A stretch of DNA of 64,000 bases, from the NCBI RefSeq assembly GCF_003971065.1, contig NZ_RYDV01000006.1, positions 279,628-343,627 of the forward strand. The letters run 5' to 3'. The translations under genes were made by a program, and so were the position numbers. This document shows positions 17,286 through 25,778 of this stretch, piece after piece; position 1 is the stretch's first letter; each line of letters opens with the position of its first letter. The stretch comes from Candidimonas sp. SYP-B2681 (GTDB taxonomy: Bacteria; Pseudomonadota; Gammaproteobacteria; Burkholderiales; Burkholderiaceae_B). Below the pieces are notes generated by a model. That model was not told the origin of the DNA. It saw only the letters and a list, made by a program, of their open reading frames with translations, and did no database searches.

Positions 17286-18092
17286 ATGGAAAATATACGC
17301 GTAGGCCTGGCCGGCTTCGGTGCGATCGGCCGCTCGATCGCACGCCAGATTAACCAGGGTATAGATGGTGTCACGCTAGCAGCCGTAGGCGTTAGAGACC
17401 CTGCCGCCCCGCCCGACTTTGACTGGGGTGGCCAAGGCAGCCCAACGTTCACGCGACTAGAAGACCTGGAGCCCCACTGTGACATCGTCATCGAATGCGC
17501 TCCGGCCCAATACCTGTCAGCCATTGCGACGCCAGTTCTGCGGGCGGGCAAAAAGCTCATCTCGCTCAGCAGCGGTGCGCTGCTTGCCAGCCCGGAACTC
17601 GTTGATCTGGCACGAGAGCACGGCGGTCAAATCCTGGTGCCATCGGGTGCCATCCTAGGTCTTGACGCCATTCTGGGAGCAGCCGAAGGGAAGATTGAGT
17701 CGGTCAAGATGACGTCCCGCAAACCCACCAAGGGTTTCATCGGAGCGCCCTTCCTGGAACAACAAAACATTGATGTTTTGAACTTGAAAGAGCCGACTTT
17801 GATTTTTTCTGGCACGGCGCGCGAAGCGGCCGCAGGTTTCCCGGCCAACCTGAACGTGGCGGTCAGTGTATCGCTGGCAGGTGTGGGTCCCGACAAGACA
17901 CTCCTGGAAGTCTGGGCCGATCCCACACTCGAGCACAACACGCACCGTATCGAAGTCATTTCCGACTCGGCATTGCTGTCAATGGAAATCCAGAACATCC
18001 CGTCGGAAAATCCGAAAACCGGCCGCATCACCGCGCAAAGCGTCATCGCCATGCTGCGTAAATTGCGTGCACCGCTAAGCGTCGGCACTTGA
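17286..18092 (+). CDS. Aspartate dehydrogenase-like (DUF108) protein
   Basis: 268 aa, the usual length. The N-terminal Rossmann motif is VGLAGFGAIGRSIA. The middle IVECAPAQYLSAIATPVLRAGKKLISLSSGAL and the C-terminal NIPSENPKTGRITAQSVIAML are typical of L-aspartate dehydrogenases (NadX group). These reductively aminate oxaloacetate or oxidise aspartate. Outside NAD biosynthesis the family also occurs in catabolic clusters, and here it is followed after 51 bp by an SDR gene and preceded by a LysR palindrome, so a catabolic role with an unusual amino acid is likely. Substrate not readable. Confidence 0.82.
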   Translation: MENIRVGLAGFGAIGRSIARQINQGIDGVTLAAVGVRDPAAPPDFDWGGQGSPTFTRLEDLEPHCDIVIECAPAQYLSAIATPVLRAGKKLISLSSGALLASPELVDLAREHGGQILVPSGAILGLDAILGAAEGKIESVKMTSRKPTKGFIGAPFLEQQNIDVLNLKEPTLIFSGTAREAAAGFPANLNVAVSVSLAGVGPDKTLLEVWADPTLEHNTHRIEVISDSALLSMEIQNIPSENPKTGRITAQSVIAMLRKLRAPLSVGT

Positions 18093-18143
18093 TGCCTCGC
18101 GATCACGCATCCCATAATTAATTCATTCGAAGGGAATCCGATC

Positions 18144-18929
18144 ATGGATCTTGGTTTAAACAAAAAAGTCGCTCTGGTACATGGCGCAGGAGGTGGCTTG
18201 GGGAGCGCGGTAGCGCAAGCCCTTGCCTCTGAAGGGGCGACCGTCGTTGTCAGCGACATTAATGCAGACATGTTGCAGCGAACGTGCGAAGCCATAGAAA
18301 AGGCCGGCGGCAAAGCCATTGGCAAAGTCTGGGACCTGGCGCAATTGGGGCTTTTTAAACAGTGGCATAGGGAAATCGTCGACACCGTCGGCGCCATCGA
18401 TATTCTGTTTAACAACACCGGCGGCCCACCTCCAAGCCTGGTACAGAATGTCGAACGAGGCATCTGGGAGCAGCACTTTTCCGAGATGGTGCTTTCGGTA
18501 GTAACAATGACCGACCTCGTCCTGCCCCACATGAAGACGCAGGGCTGGGGGCGAATTATCACCAGCGCCTCGTCGGGGGTGGTCGCACCCATTGCAAACC
18601 TGGGCCTGTCGAATTCCTTGCGTAGCGCTTTGGTCGGTTGGTCCAAGACGCTGGCGCGCGAAGTCGGCGCCGACGGAATCACCAGCAACGTCATCATCCC
18701 GGGCCGCATCGCCACCGCGCGTATCGTTTCCCTGGATGAAGCCAAAGCCGCACGCGAAAGCCGCAGCTATGACAGCGTAGTCAGCGAAAGCACGGGCTCC
18801 ATCCCGGTAAAACGCTATGGAAAACCGGAAGAGTATGGCGCTGCAGCGACTTTCTTGGCGAGCGAACAGGCGTCGTACATTACGGGGTCGATCATTCGCG
18901 TAGATGGCGGGCTGATCGCGAGTATCTAG
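18144..18929 (+). CDS. SDR-family protein with atypical active site
   Basis: 261 aa. Cofactor motif GAGGGLG near residue 15 and the NNTGG loop are present, and the C-terminal GSIIRVDGG segment is normal. Where SDR enzymes have Y-x-x-x-K, this protein has LSNSL followed by Arg (near residue 155), so both the catalytic Tyr and Lys are absent. The SSASSG serine region is kept. This fits the BKR-like SDR subgroup known to lack the standard catalytic tetrad. It may use other residues or have a non-reductase role. It shares an operon with the aspartate-dehydrogenase-like gene. Confidence 0.85.
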   Translation: MDLGLNKKVALVHGAGGGLGSAVAQALASEGATVVVSDINADMLQRTCEAIEKAGGKAIGKVWDLAQLGLFKQWHREIVDTVGAIDILFNNTGGPPPSLVQNVERGIWEQHFSEMVLSVVTMTDLVLPHMKTQGWGRIITSASSGVVAPIANLGLSNSLRSALVGWSKTLAREVGADGITSNVIIPGRIATARIVSLDEAKAARESRSYDSVVSESTGSIPVKRYGKPEEYGAAATFLASEQASYITGSIIRVDGGLIASI

Positions 18930-18941
18930 CACCGCATAGCT

Positions 18942-18989
18942 GGTGAACCTCAGAAAAAGGGTTCAAACAGTCAAAGCCTGAGGTTCACC
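18942..18989. terminator. Inverted repeat after the SDR gene, possible bidirectional terminator
   Basis: GGTGAACCTCAG (18942-18953) and CTGAGGTTCACC (18978-18989) are perfect 12-bp complements with a 24-nt loop, just past the SDR stop and facing the convergent CBS gene. No clear T-tract follows, so terminator function is uncertain. Confidence 0.4.
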
Positions 18990-19109
18990 TAGACTCGTCG
19001 AGGCGATCGGTTTTCTGGGGGTGTGGTGACTTCCTCGCAACGGCACACTACAAGCTCTGTACGCAAACGCTAAATCGCCGTGAGGTTTGAGGCATGTACG
19101 ACCATCCGC

Positions 19110-19550
19110 TTAACCCTTTGCCCCTTGAATATACCGTTCGAGCTGGTCGATAATGAATTGCTGCTCGGAAATAATGTCCTTCACCAGATCGCCGATAGAA
19201 ATAATGCCGACCAGCTCGCCTTTGTCGAGGACGGGCAAGTGGCGCAAGCGATTTTCGGTCATCAAGGCCATGCACTCCTCGTTGCTTTGGTCCAGGCTGA
19301 CGTACATAACAGGGGCGCTCATGATGTCTTTTACCCAGGTGGTTTCTGGGGAGCGCCCCAACACTTCCACCTTTCTGACATAATCGCGCTCGGTAAAAAT
19401 TCCGACGATTTGCTCGTCCTGGGTTACCAATAACGCCCCGATGCCTTTTTCAGCCAAAAGCCTGATCGCGTCCATTACGAGCGCCCCGGGGGAAATGCTG
19501 TGGACCGCCCGAGTCTGTTTGGCTTTTAGAATTTGTGCGACTGTGTGCAT
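19110..19550 (-). CDS. Two-CBS-domain protein
   Basis: 146 aa made almost wholly of two CBS motifs: residues about 8-68 (GALVMDAIRLLAEKGIGALLV ... GIFTERDYVRKV) and 75-135 (VSLDQSNEECMALM ... LVGIISIGDLVKDII). Such stand-alone proteins bind adenine nucleotides between the paired domains and act as energy sensors on partner proteins. No partner is visible: the gene is alone, between convergent SDR and the lone flagellin gene. A short C-terminal helix (QQFIIDQLERYIQG) is common in this group. Confidence 0.92.
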   Translation of the reverse strand: MHTVAQILKAKQTRAVHSISPGALVMDAIRLLAEKGIGALLVTQDEQIVGIFTERDYVRKVEVLGRSPETTWVKDIMSAPVMYVSLDQSNEECMALMTENRLRHLPVLDKGELVGIISIGDLVKDIISEQQFIIDQLERYIQGAKG

Positions 19551-19906
19551 GACGGATCACCTTTTACGAGAATCAAGGTTGGAATTACATATTCGGCGAA
19601 TTATAGGACCCTGACAAGGGCTTTTTGGCACAAGGCGTCAGACTTTTATTTTGTCGAACAGGATGTGGGCATGGAGGTTATACCCAGCAAAGGGTCCATC
19701 ATCGGGCAGGACAAAGGCGAGCCGATACGCACTTTATTTGATAACGCCGTGCTGATCATGCCAACATTGCCTCGCTTTGCAGCCGATACCATCGTTCGCT
19801 TCGGACAATACGAGTCGTAGTCCAGGAAGCTTCAGATGTCTATTAGTTGAATCCGGCATTCAGGCACAACCTCCTGAATACCTGCCTGCATGACCTGACC
19901 CTACCG
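19551..19906. other. Intergenic region between CBS and flagellin genes
   Basis: 356 bp with no gene I can support. It should contain the CBS gene promoter. An 8-bp inverted repeat TGACCTGA (19891-19898) / TCAGGTCA (19907-19914) overlaps the flagellin stop codon and could slow 3' decay or help end transcription, but has no T-run. Confidence 0.5.
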
Positions 19907-21253
19907 TCAGGTCAGCAAAGACAGCACTTGCCGGGGATGCTGGTTTGCTTGCGCCAACACGGCCGCACCAGCTTGCTGAAGAATTTTGCTGCGCGTCATG
20001 CGGGAAACTTCCTGGGCGTAATCAGCGTCTTCAATGCGGGACCGGGCCTGCGTAAGACTGATATTGGCATTTTGGTGACCGATAACGATGGACTCCAGCC
20101 GGTTCTGCGCTGAACCTAAATAGCTACGGTAGGCGCTAAGCTCGGCGATGGCGGCATCGATCTTCATCAACGGTTCCGCGGTTGATGGAGTCTGTCTAAC
20201 GATAGCGATATCGTTAGCGCGTGGGCCGCTTAAGACGAACGGCCCACCGTTGCGCGCAAAAGCCTTGCCTTGGAAATCATAGTAAAGCACCACCTTACCG
20301 TCGGGTGTCATACCGCTTTTAGCGATAATGGTCGCCTCGGTAGCGCGCTGCGGCACAGACACCCCATTGTCCGGATCGATGAAGGTTCGCCCTTTATGGG
20401 AGGTAATAACCAGCGTTGCCGTTCCCTTGGCGAAATCCAGCTGAAGTGATTTGTCCTCCTCTATCATGTAGTGGTCGCCGAGTTTGGCGATGAAGTACCC
20501 CTGTACTTCAGCACCGCTAAGCGGGTCGATCACCCGATGAATCGTGACTTCCGCCGGAGTCGTCCCGTAATAAGCAGCAGCTTGTTCCAGGTTGAGTACC
20601 GTATCCCAGTGCGTGACACCGTTCACCTGCAGTTTATAGCTGCCTGCGTTCACGCCGGTACCCGCGTGGGTTGTCTGTATTGGTGGGCTTAAAGGCAAAG
20701 GGTTGCCGCCCTCGACGATGCGGAAAGGAAAAAGGCCATTCTCCAGGCCCAACGCCGTCAAGTCCAAGGCACGCAGGTTGAAAGGAAAGACATCGGCTTC
20801 AGTATTGTTTGGGCCGACCTGCATGCAAAGCGACCCCGTGTTGCGTAGCAGTTCAATGCCATTAAAGCTCGTGTTCTGAGATATATCTTGAATTTGGGCT
20901 AGCCGCTGGTCTACCTCGTGTTGGATGGTGTGCCGGTCCGATGCGCTAAGGGTGCCATTTCCGGCTTGTACGACAAGCTCCCGGACCCGCTGCAGGGCTG
21001 CATTCATCTCGTTTACCCCCGCCTCTGCTGTTTGCGCCATGCCTATGGCGTCCATTGCATTGCGCTGAGCTTGATCGCGGCCGCGTACTTGGCTGGTTAT
21101 GCGATTGGCAATGGCCAGCCCCGCCGCATCGTCTTTCGCCGAGTTAATGCGCAAGCCAGAGGATAATCGTTCAATCGCTTCAGACAACGACTTACCCGAC
21201 CCGCGCAGGGCCTGCTGCGAGAGTAAAGCGGTTAGGTTGGTCTGGATCTTCAT
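19907..21253 (-). CDS. Flagellin, isolated from other flagellar genes
   Basis: 448 aa from ATG 21253 (MKIQTNLTALLSQQAL). The frame stays open to 21370 but those codons do not look like flagellin. The N-terminal D0/D1 helices (LRINSAKDDAAGLAIANR; GMAQTAEAGVNEMNAALQRVRELVVQAGNGT) and C-terminal D0/D1 (RSRIEDADYAQEVSRMTRSKILQQAGAAVLAQANQ) are intact. The variable middle (about 180-370) is unlike common FliC centres and contains a tract similar to repeated flagellin hypervariable folds. No chaperone, cap or hook gene is adjacent. No strong ribosome site is seen. It may be a second filament protein, placed right beside the tRNA-Pro-like repeat. Confidence 0.9.
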   Translation of the reverse strand: MKIQTNLTALLSQQALRGSGKSLSEAIERLSSGLRINSAKDDAAGLAIANRITSQVRGRDQAQRNAMDAIGMAQTAEAGVNEMNAALQRVRELVVQAGNGTLSASDRHTIQHEVDQRLAQIQDISQNTSFNGIELLRNTGSLCMQVGPNNTEADVFPFNLRALDLTALGLENGLFPFRIVEGGNPLPLSPPIQTTHAGTGVNAGSYKLQVNGVTHWDTVLNLEQAAAYYGTTPAEVTIHRVIDPLSGAEVQGYFIAKLGDHYMIEEDKSLQLDFAKGTATLVITSHKGRTFIDPDNGVSVPQRATEATIIAKSGMTPDGKVVLYYDFQGKAFARNGGPFVLSGPRANDIAIVRQTPSTAEPLMKIDAAIAELSAYRSYLGSAQNRLESIVIGHQNANISLTQARSRIEDADYAQEVSRMTRSKILQQAGAAVLAQANQHPRQVLSLLT

Positions 21254-21617
21254 GGCGTAAACAAGCCGCGGCCCAAGGCCGCCTTTTCGGGGAGCTAAAC
21301 TTCGGATAGTGGCAAGCGGGATGGCGTCTATTGACGCGGCTGCCTCCCTGTTTACGACCATCGACCCCACTTTCTTTACCGCTACTCGGCCTTTAAATTG
21401 TAAATGTCCCCTGACTAATCAGGACCTTACTCAATTCGCTTGGACCGGGCGACATGATCCGACATGTGACTCCTATGTCCCGACGAATTGCGTCGCTATT
21501 CACAAAGCCCTTCATACCAATTATGTATGAAGGCAAAAATCTAATGATTCGCCTTCGCGGAACAACGCCAGTAAAGTGAACGTCATGGGCTCTTTGCCCA
21601 CTGGCATACCGGCATGC
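21254..21617. other. Divergent spacer holding tRNA-Pro-like fragment and hairpin
   Basis: 364 bp between the flagellin and FAD oxidoreductase starts. It contains the tRNA-Pro 3' fragment at 21441-21484 and an inverted repeat CCTTCATAC (21509-21517) / GTATGAAGG (21525-21533). No gene is seen. Confidence 0.6.
21441..21484 (-). repeat. Decayed direct repeat of the tRNA-Pro 3' part (putative att remnant)
   Basis: Aligned with 42556-42598 in the same orientation, 37 of 43 positions agree, with one base missing. The match covers the encoded CCA end, acceptor, T-arm and variable loop up to the anticodon GGG/CGG region. The T-loop is damaged, so it is not a functional tRNA. A 3' copy at one end and an intact tRNA at the other is the usual trace of integrase-driven island insertion. 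Confidence 0.7.
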
Positions 21618-22769
21618 ATGAACACGAATAGGCTTGGGAAAGTGGAACAAAAAACGTTCGACGTGGTGATTATTGGTGGTGGCATTCATGGCTGCGCCAG
21701 CGCATTTTTTCTTGCGCGTCGAGGGCTACGCGTTGCCGTCCTCGAAGCAGATTATTGTGGCCGCCATGCGTCAGGCGTGAACGCGGGGGGCGTACGCACC
21801 CTGGGGCGCCCTTTGGCCGAAACACACCTTACGCTGGCCTCTTGCGATTTGTGGCACGACTTGAAAGACCTCATTGGCGACGATGCGGGGTTTGTTGCAC
21901 AGGGGCAGATCAAGGTCTCCGAGACGGATGACGAAGTACAGATTTTGCGCGATCGCGTCAGCATGCTGCAGTCTCATGGCTTTACTCACGAGGTATTGGT
22001 CGACAAAGAGACGGTTCGTGAACTGGTACCGGCGATTTCAGACCACGTGACGGGCGCAATCTGGGTCGAGCGCGACGGCTTCGCCCTGCCCTATCGTGCG
22101 GTGACCGCCTTTCGGCGGGCCGCCGAAGCGCATGGCGCAGTCATTCACGAAAACTGCCGCGTCGAGAACATTACGCAGGGTGCATCCAAATGGCGAGCGA
22201 CAACCAACAAGGGCATATTCGAGGCCGAGTACCTGGTGGTGGCGGCCGGCGCCTGGTCGGGTTATGTCGCGCAAACCCTGGGCGAAACCGTGCCCGTCAC
22301 CCCGGGCGGCCTGATGCTGATGGTCACGCAACGCTTACCTCACTTTATTGAACCCGTGGTCGGCGCCACCAGCCGCGGTTTATCGTTCAAGCAGTATGAC
22401 AATGGAACGGTGGTGATTGGCGGCGAGTTGCATTGCGGCGTCGACATCGAGGCTGCCCATGCGGAACTGGACTTCTCGCGCCTGGCGAACAGCGCAAAAA
22501 TCGTGACCGATCTGTTTCCCTTTCTGGAGCACGTGTCCATCAATCGCGCGTGGTCCGGGATAGAAGGCTTCACGCCCGATCACACCCCCATACTCGGGCC
22601 GAGCACAGCGGCTTCCAAGCTCATTTACGCCTGCGGCTTTTCATCCAGCGGCTTTCAATTGGGCCCGGCATCGGGGCGAGCCGTATCCGAGCTTATCCTG
22701 GATGGTGCCAGCCAGGTGCAGATCGATGGCTTGTCGCTCAGTCGGTTTTCAAAGGCGACTGCGTTGTAA
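21618..22769 (+). CDS. FAD-dependent oxidoreductase, DAO (D-amino acid/sarcosine dehydrogenase-like) family
   Basis: 383 aa from ATG 21618; an ATG at 21576 would add 14 residues and neither has a clear ribosome site. N-terminal FAD motif VVIIGGGIHGCASAFFLARRG, then HASGVNAGGVRTLGR, and C-terminal IEGFTPDHTPILGPS plus ACGFSSSGFQLGPASG, all typical of the DAO/HcnC/SoxB fold. It oxidises the C-N bond of an amino acid or secondary amine. Its 3' end overlaps the convergent LysR gene by 32 bp. It resembles the OoxB-type subunit encoded at 25768 and may be an alternative subunit or act alone. Confidence 0.88.
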   Translation: MNTNRLGKVEQKTFDVVIIGGGIHGCASAFFLARRGLRVAVLEADYCGRHASGVNAGGVRTLGRPLAETHLTLASCDLWHDLKDLIGDDAGFVAQGQIKVSETDDEVQILRDRVSMLQSHGFTHEVLVDKETVRELVPAISDHVTGAIWVERDGFALPYRAVTAFRRAAEAHGAVIHENCRVENITQGASKWRATTNKGIFEAEYLVVAAGAWSGYVAQTLGETVPVTPGGLMLMVTQRLPHFIEPVVGATSRGLSFKQYDNGTVVIGGELHCGVDIEAAHAELDFSRLANSAKIVTDLFPFLEHVSINRAWSGIEGFTPDHTPILGPSTAASKLIYACGFSSSGFQLGPASGRAVSELILDGASQVQIDGLSLSRFSKATAL

Positions 22770-23667
22770 GCTCGCGCATGTACTCGGCGAGAAGCTGGCG
22801 CACGACATCCAGAAACTGCTGCGCCAGTATGCTGGCTGGCCGATGGCTGGGGCTCAGCAGATAAACGGGAAACTCGACGCGGGGCTCGAGGGGTTTCAGC
22901 ACCAGCCCTTGCGCGATAAAGTCCTTCGCGACCAATGGATTGACCACGCTGACGCCCACGCCGTGAATGACCATGCAACAAATGGTGGCGAAGAACTCGG
23001 TTTCGACCAACATACTTCGGCTAATGTGCAAATCCTGGAATAGGGAATCCACGCGCTCGCGCATGCCATCGTGGTGCGATAACGAAATAAACGATTCACC
23101 CCCCAGATCGCTTGCCTGAATAACAGAGCGATCGGCCAAACGATGACCGGCGGGCAGGGCGCACATGCCGCGGATATCCGCCAACTTTTCGACCTTGACC
23201 GCGTTGGAGTTGCCGCCACTGGCATAGACGGCCAGCGCGACATCGCACAATTGCGAAGCAATCAGCTGTTCCAGCGTAGCGGAGTTATTAGTGCGCACCG
23301 ACACGGTGACGCCGGGACAGATTTCAGAAAAGCGTTTGACGGCGCGAGCAATGAACCCCAATCCCAGCGCGGGCGCCGTAGCGATACGCAGCCTGCCAGA
23401 TCCGAAACGCTTAATATTGTTCGCGGAGTCCGCCAGGGTTTTAAGCCCCAGGTAATATCGTTCGACTTCTACTAGAAACGCGATGGCCTCATCGGTAGGA
23501 GCGAGCTTGTTCCCCGTCCGCTCGAACAACTTCATATCCAGATCGTATTCCAGATGTGAAATCAACCGGCTGACATTCGGTTGCGTCGTGTGGATGTCAC
23601 GCGCCGCAATCGTCATCGAGCCGGAAAGCATCACGGCCCGGAAAGCCTCGATACTCTTGGGGTTCAT
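22738..23667 (-). CDS. NocR/OccR-like LysR-family regulator
   Basis: 309 aa. The N-terminus MNPKSIEAFRAVMLSGSMTIAARD with TQPNVSRLISHLE and KLFERTGNKLAPTDEA follows the pattern of the opine regulators OccR and NocR. It is the last gene of the long minus-strand run that begins with the ABC receptor at 30736 (16-bp gap after ridA), so it may be co-transcribed and control that operon, probably with the imported amino compound as inducer. AAGGA precedes ATG 23667. Confidence 0.88.
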   Translation of the reverse strand: MNPKSIEAFRAVMLSGSMTIAARDIHTTQPNVSRLISHLEYDLDMKLFERTGNKLAPTDEAIAFLVEVERYYLGLKTLADSANNIKRFGSGRLRIATAPALGLGFIARAVKRFSEICPGVTVSVRTNNSATLEQLIASQLCDVALAVYASGGNSNAVKVEKLADIRGMCALPAGHRLADRSVIQASDLGGESFISLSHHDGMRERVDSLFQDLHISRSMLVETEFFATICCMVIHGVGVSVVNPLVAKDFIAQGLVLKPLEPRVEFPVYLLSPSHRPASILAQQFLDVVRQLLAEYMRELTTQSPLKTD

Positions 23668-23683
23668 TGATTCCTTCGGCTAC

Positions 23684-24040
23684 TTATGCCTGCGATGCCG
23701 TGACGATGATTTCCACCAGCAGATCACCGCGGGCCAGCTTTGATTCGCCGGTTGCTCGTACGGGCGCAACCCCCTTGGGCAGCCAGGCATCCCATACCTC
23801 GTTCATGCCTGCGAAATCGCGCTCGATGTCCTTGAGCCAGATCTGGGCCGACAGCATGCGCGTGTTGTCGGTGCCGGCCTTGGCCAGATAGCTGTCGATC
23901 TTGTCAAGCACCTGCTTGGTTTGCCCCTTGATATCTTGCGTCGCGTCACCCGCGGTCAGTCCGCCAATGAGCACGGTGCCGTTATGAATGACGACGCGGC
24001 TCATGCGTTCGTTGGTTTCGATGCGAGTGATGTCTGACAT
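23684..24040 (-). CDS. RidA-family imine/enamine deaminase
   Basis: 118 aa, a little short of typical RidA but of normal YjgF/Rid length. The GESKLARGDLLVEIIVTASQA end and the VIHNGTVLIGGLTAGDATQDIKGQTKQVLDKI start match the family. RidA-type proteins hydrolyse reactive imines or enamines in the cytoplasm. Its place after the amine dehydrogenase genes suggests it hydrolyses the imine they form to a keto compound and ammonia. The family's conserved C-terminal Arg/Glu region is modified here (RATGESKLARG), so it may be one of the Rid1-7 subgroups. Start ATG 24040 after GGAG. Confidence 0.9.
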   Translation of the reverse strand: MSDITRIETNERMSRVVIHNGTVLIGGLTAGDATQDIKGQTKQVLDKIDSYLAKAGTDNTRMLSAQIWLKDIERDFAGMNEVWDAWLPKGVAPVRATGESKLARGDLLVEIIVTASQA

Positions 24041-24067
24041 GGATGATCTCCGTGGTGGTTGGTTGAG

Positions 24068-25459
24068 CTAATTATCGCGGGTAGCCGCCAATTCGGCCAG
24101 CGTGATAGGTTTGATCGGTGGGCGGATGCGGTAATACCCGACGTCCTCCGGCGAGGTTTTGCGCGCTTCGGCGATGACTTCGGTGACGGTCAAACCGCAC
24201 AGGCGACCCTGGCAAGGTCCCATCCCGCATCGGCCGAACGATTTGGTTTGATTGGGACCGGTGCACCCCAGTTTCACAAAACCGCGTATTGCTCCGGCCG
24301 TGACTTCTTCACAGCGACACACCAGCACGCCGTCAGCGGGAATGCGGTTGGCATCCTTGGGACGATACAGGGCATCGAGGAACGGACGGATGCGCATATG
24401 GGCTTGCAGCTCTATGCGCGCCGCATCCATCTGCGACCGGACCTTCTCGGAACTGATCAGGCCAACATCCTGCAGCGCGGCCAGCGCGGCCAGGCGGCCC
24501 TGTATGCTCGCCGCCCCCGCCCCGCCGATGCCTCGACCGTCTCCCGCCACAAGCACCTGTTCGACCTCGGCAAGGCGTCCCAGCTCATCGGTGTCGGGGC
24601 GCCAGCACAACTGGGCCGCATCCCACGAGTGCGGGGCACGCAGTGCCCACGTGAATTGCGTGTTGGGCACCACACCCTGGTGCAACAGAATTAGCTCGGT
24701 TTCAAGACGGTGGTTTTTTCCGCCGCTGGCAAAGTGGATGGCTCTGACAGCGTCGTCGCCCTCGATCTTCAGATCGGTCGCGCCGTTGAAGAACGGGACC
24801 TTCTTCTGACGCAACACGCGCAGCAGGGAAAGCCCTTTCTTCAGGTAAGGCCAGGCTCTCAGGGCGGTGGGAAGATGCAGCATCGCGCGTCGATAGTCGC
24901 TGGAATCGGTGGTGTCTATGATGGCGGCAATGGGCACGCCTGCACGGACATATTGCCAGGCCAGCAAATATAGCAGCGGCCCACACCCCGCGAGCACCGC
25001 GGGATGCGTCGGTACAGTATCGGCGCTTTTAAGCAGAATTTGAGCCGCACCGGCCGTCATCACGCCGGGCAAGGTCCAGCCGGGTATGGGAAACGGGCGC
25101 TCCATCGCCCCACTGCATAAAATAACCCGCTTGGCGCGGATGGAACTTGACGCGCCCGCATTCAGATAATTGACGACACCCTCGCGCGTCACTTGCCACA
25201 CGGTCGCACGCCGGATATGTTCTGCGCCCGACTGGGCAAAGTCCTGTGCGGGCGTGAGGCCTGCGGCGTAGTCGGGGCCCAGCGTCTGAAGCCTGGCTTG
25301 CGATGCGGCAGTGATGCTGCGCCAGATCTGCCCCCCGGGGCCATCCTGCTCGTCCAGCAGGGTCACCCGCGCGCCGCTGCGGGCCGCGAGCGTGGCGGCG
25401 GCCATGCCCGCTGGGCCCGCACCGATGACGACGATATCTGCATCGCTATTCATGATCAT
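24068..25459 (-). CDS. Opine oxidase/HcnB-like FAD and [2Fe-2S] subunit
   Basis: 463 aa from ATG 25459 (or 461 from ATG 25453). N-terminal FAD motif IVVIGAGPAGMAAATLAARSG and a second nucleotide motif near 290 (VLVAGDGRGIGGAGAA). The C-terminal BFD-like cysteine cluster reads VCRCEEVTAGAIRGFVKLGC, then GRCGMGPCQGRLC. This is the OoxA/HcnB/SoxA-like large subunit of three-part amine dehydrogenases. It overlaps the ferredoxin-like gene by 14 bp, which argues for tight co-translation. It should pass electrons from the DAO-type subunit to the respiratory chain. Confidence 0.9.
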   Translation of the reverse strand: MIMNSDADIVVIGAGPAGMAAATLAARSGARVTLLDEQDGPGGQIWRSITAASQARLQTLGPDYAAGLTPAQDFAQSGAEHIRRATVWQVTREGVVNYLNAGASSSIRAKRVILCSGAMERPFPIPGWTLPGVMTAGAAQILLKSADTVPTHPAVLAGCGPLLYLLAWQYVRAGVPIAAIIDTTDSSDYRRAMLHLPTALRAWPYLKKGLSLLRVLRQKKVPFFNGATDLKIEGDDAVRAIHFASGGKNHRLETELILLHQGVVPNTQFTWALRAPHSWDAAQLCWRPDTDELGRLAEVEQVLVAGDGRGIGGAGAASIQGRLAALAALQDVGLISSEKVRSQMDAARIELQAHMRIRPFLDALYRPKDANRIPADGVLVCRCEEVTAGAIRGFVKLGCTGPNQTKSFGRCGMGPCQGRLCGLTVTEVIAEARKTSPEDVGYYRIRPPIKPITLAELAATRDN

Positions 25460-25778
25460 GTGACTCCAGTGGCTCGGCCAACTGTGCCCGGCCTTCCTGC
25501 GAGCGCACTTGCATGCCTTCCTGAACCGGAATGAGGCAACCCTGCCGGTTCGGCACCCCGTCGATTTCAACCAGGCACTCGAAGCAGACGCCCATCATGC
25601 AGTAGGGAGCGCGAGGCGCCCCGCTGACTGGTGAGGCGCGAAGACGCATTTCGCCCGAGCCCAACAAGGCGGCGGCGACGCTGACGCCAGCCGGCACCCT
25701 ACGAGTCTGGCCATTGAAACTGATGTTGATGAACGTGGGCGCGGCGTCGGGCAGTATTGAGAATGCATTAGTGGTCAT
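25446..25778 (-). CDS. (2Fe-2S)-binding small subunit (HcnA-like) of the dehydrogenase
   Basis: 110 aa from ATG 25778. A plant-ferredoxin-like fold with APYCMMGVCFECLVEIDGV and then RQGCL: the C-x4-C-x2-C-xn-C cluster is complete. The start overlaps the end of the upstream DAO-type gene by 11 bp, and its own stop overlaps the next start. This is the gamma/HcnA-type subunit of opine oxidases, hydrogen cyanide synthase and D-hydroxyproline dehydrogenases. Confidence 0.9.
   Translation of the reverse strand: MTTNAFSILPDAAPTFINISFNGQTRRVPAGVSVAAALLGSGEMRLRASPVSGAPRAPYCMMGVCFECLVEIDGVPNRQGCLIPVQEGMQVRSQEGRAQLAEPLESHDHE

Noticed and set aside
17627..18745. Minus-strand open frame of 372 codons across two plus-strand genes
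   Set aside because: It spans the aspartate-dehydrogenase-like and SDR genes and has Ser/Pro/Arg-rich shadow composition.
21254..21400. Possible sigma-28 promoter for the lone flagellin
   Set aside because: The best TAAA-N15/16 candidate matches only about half of the -10 consensus, too weak to list.
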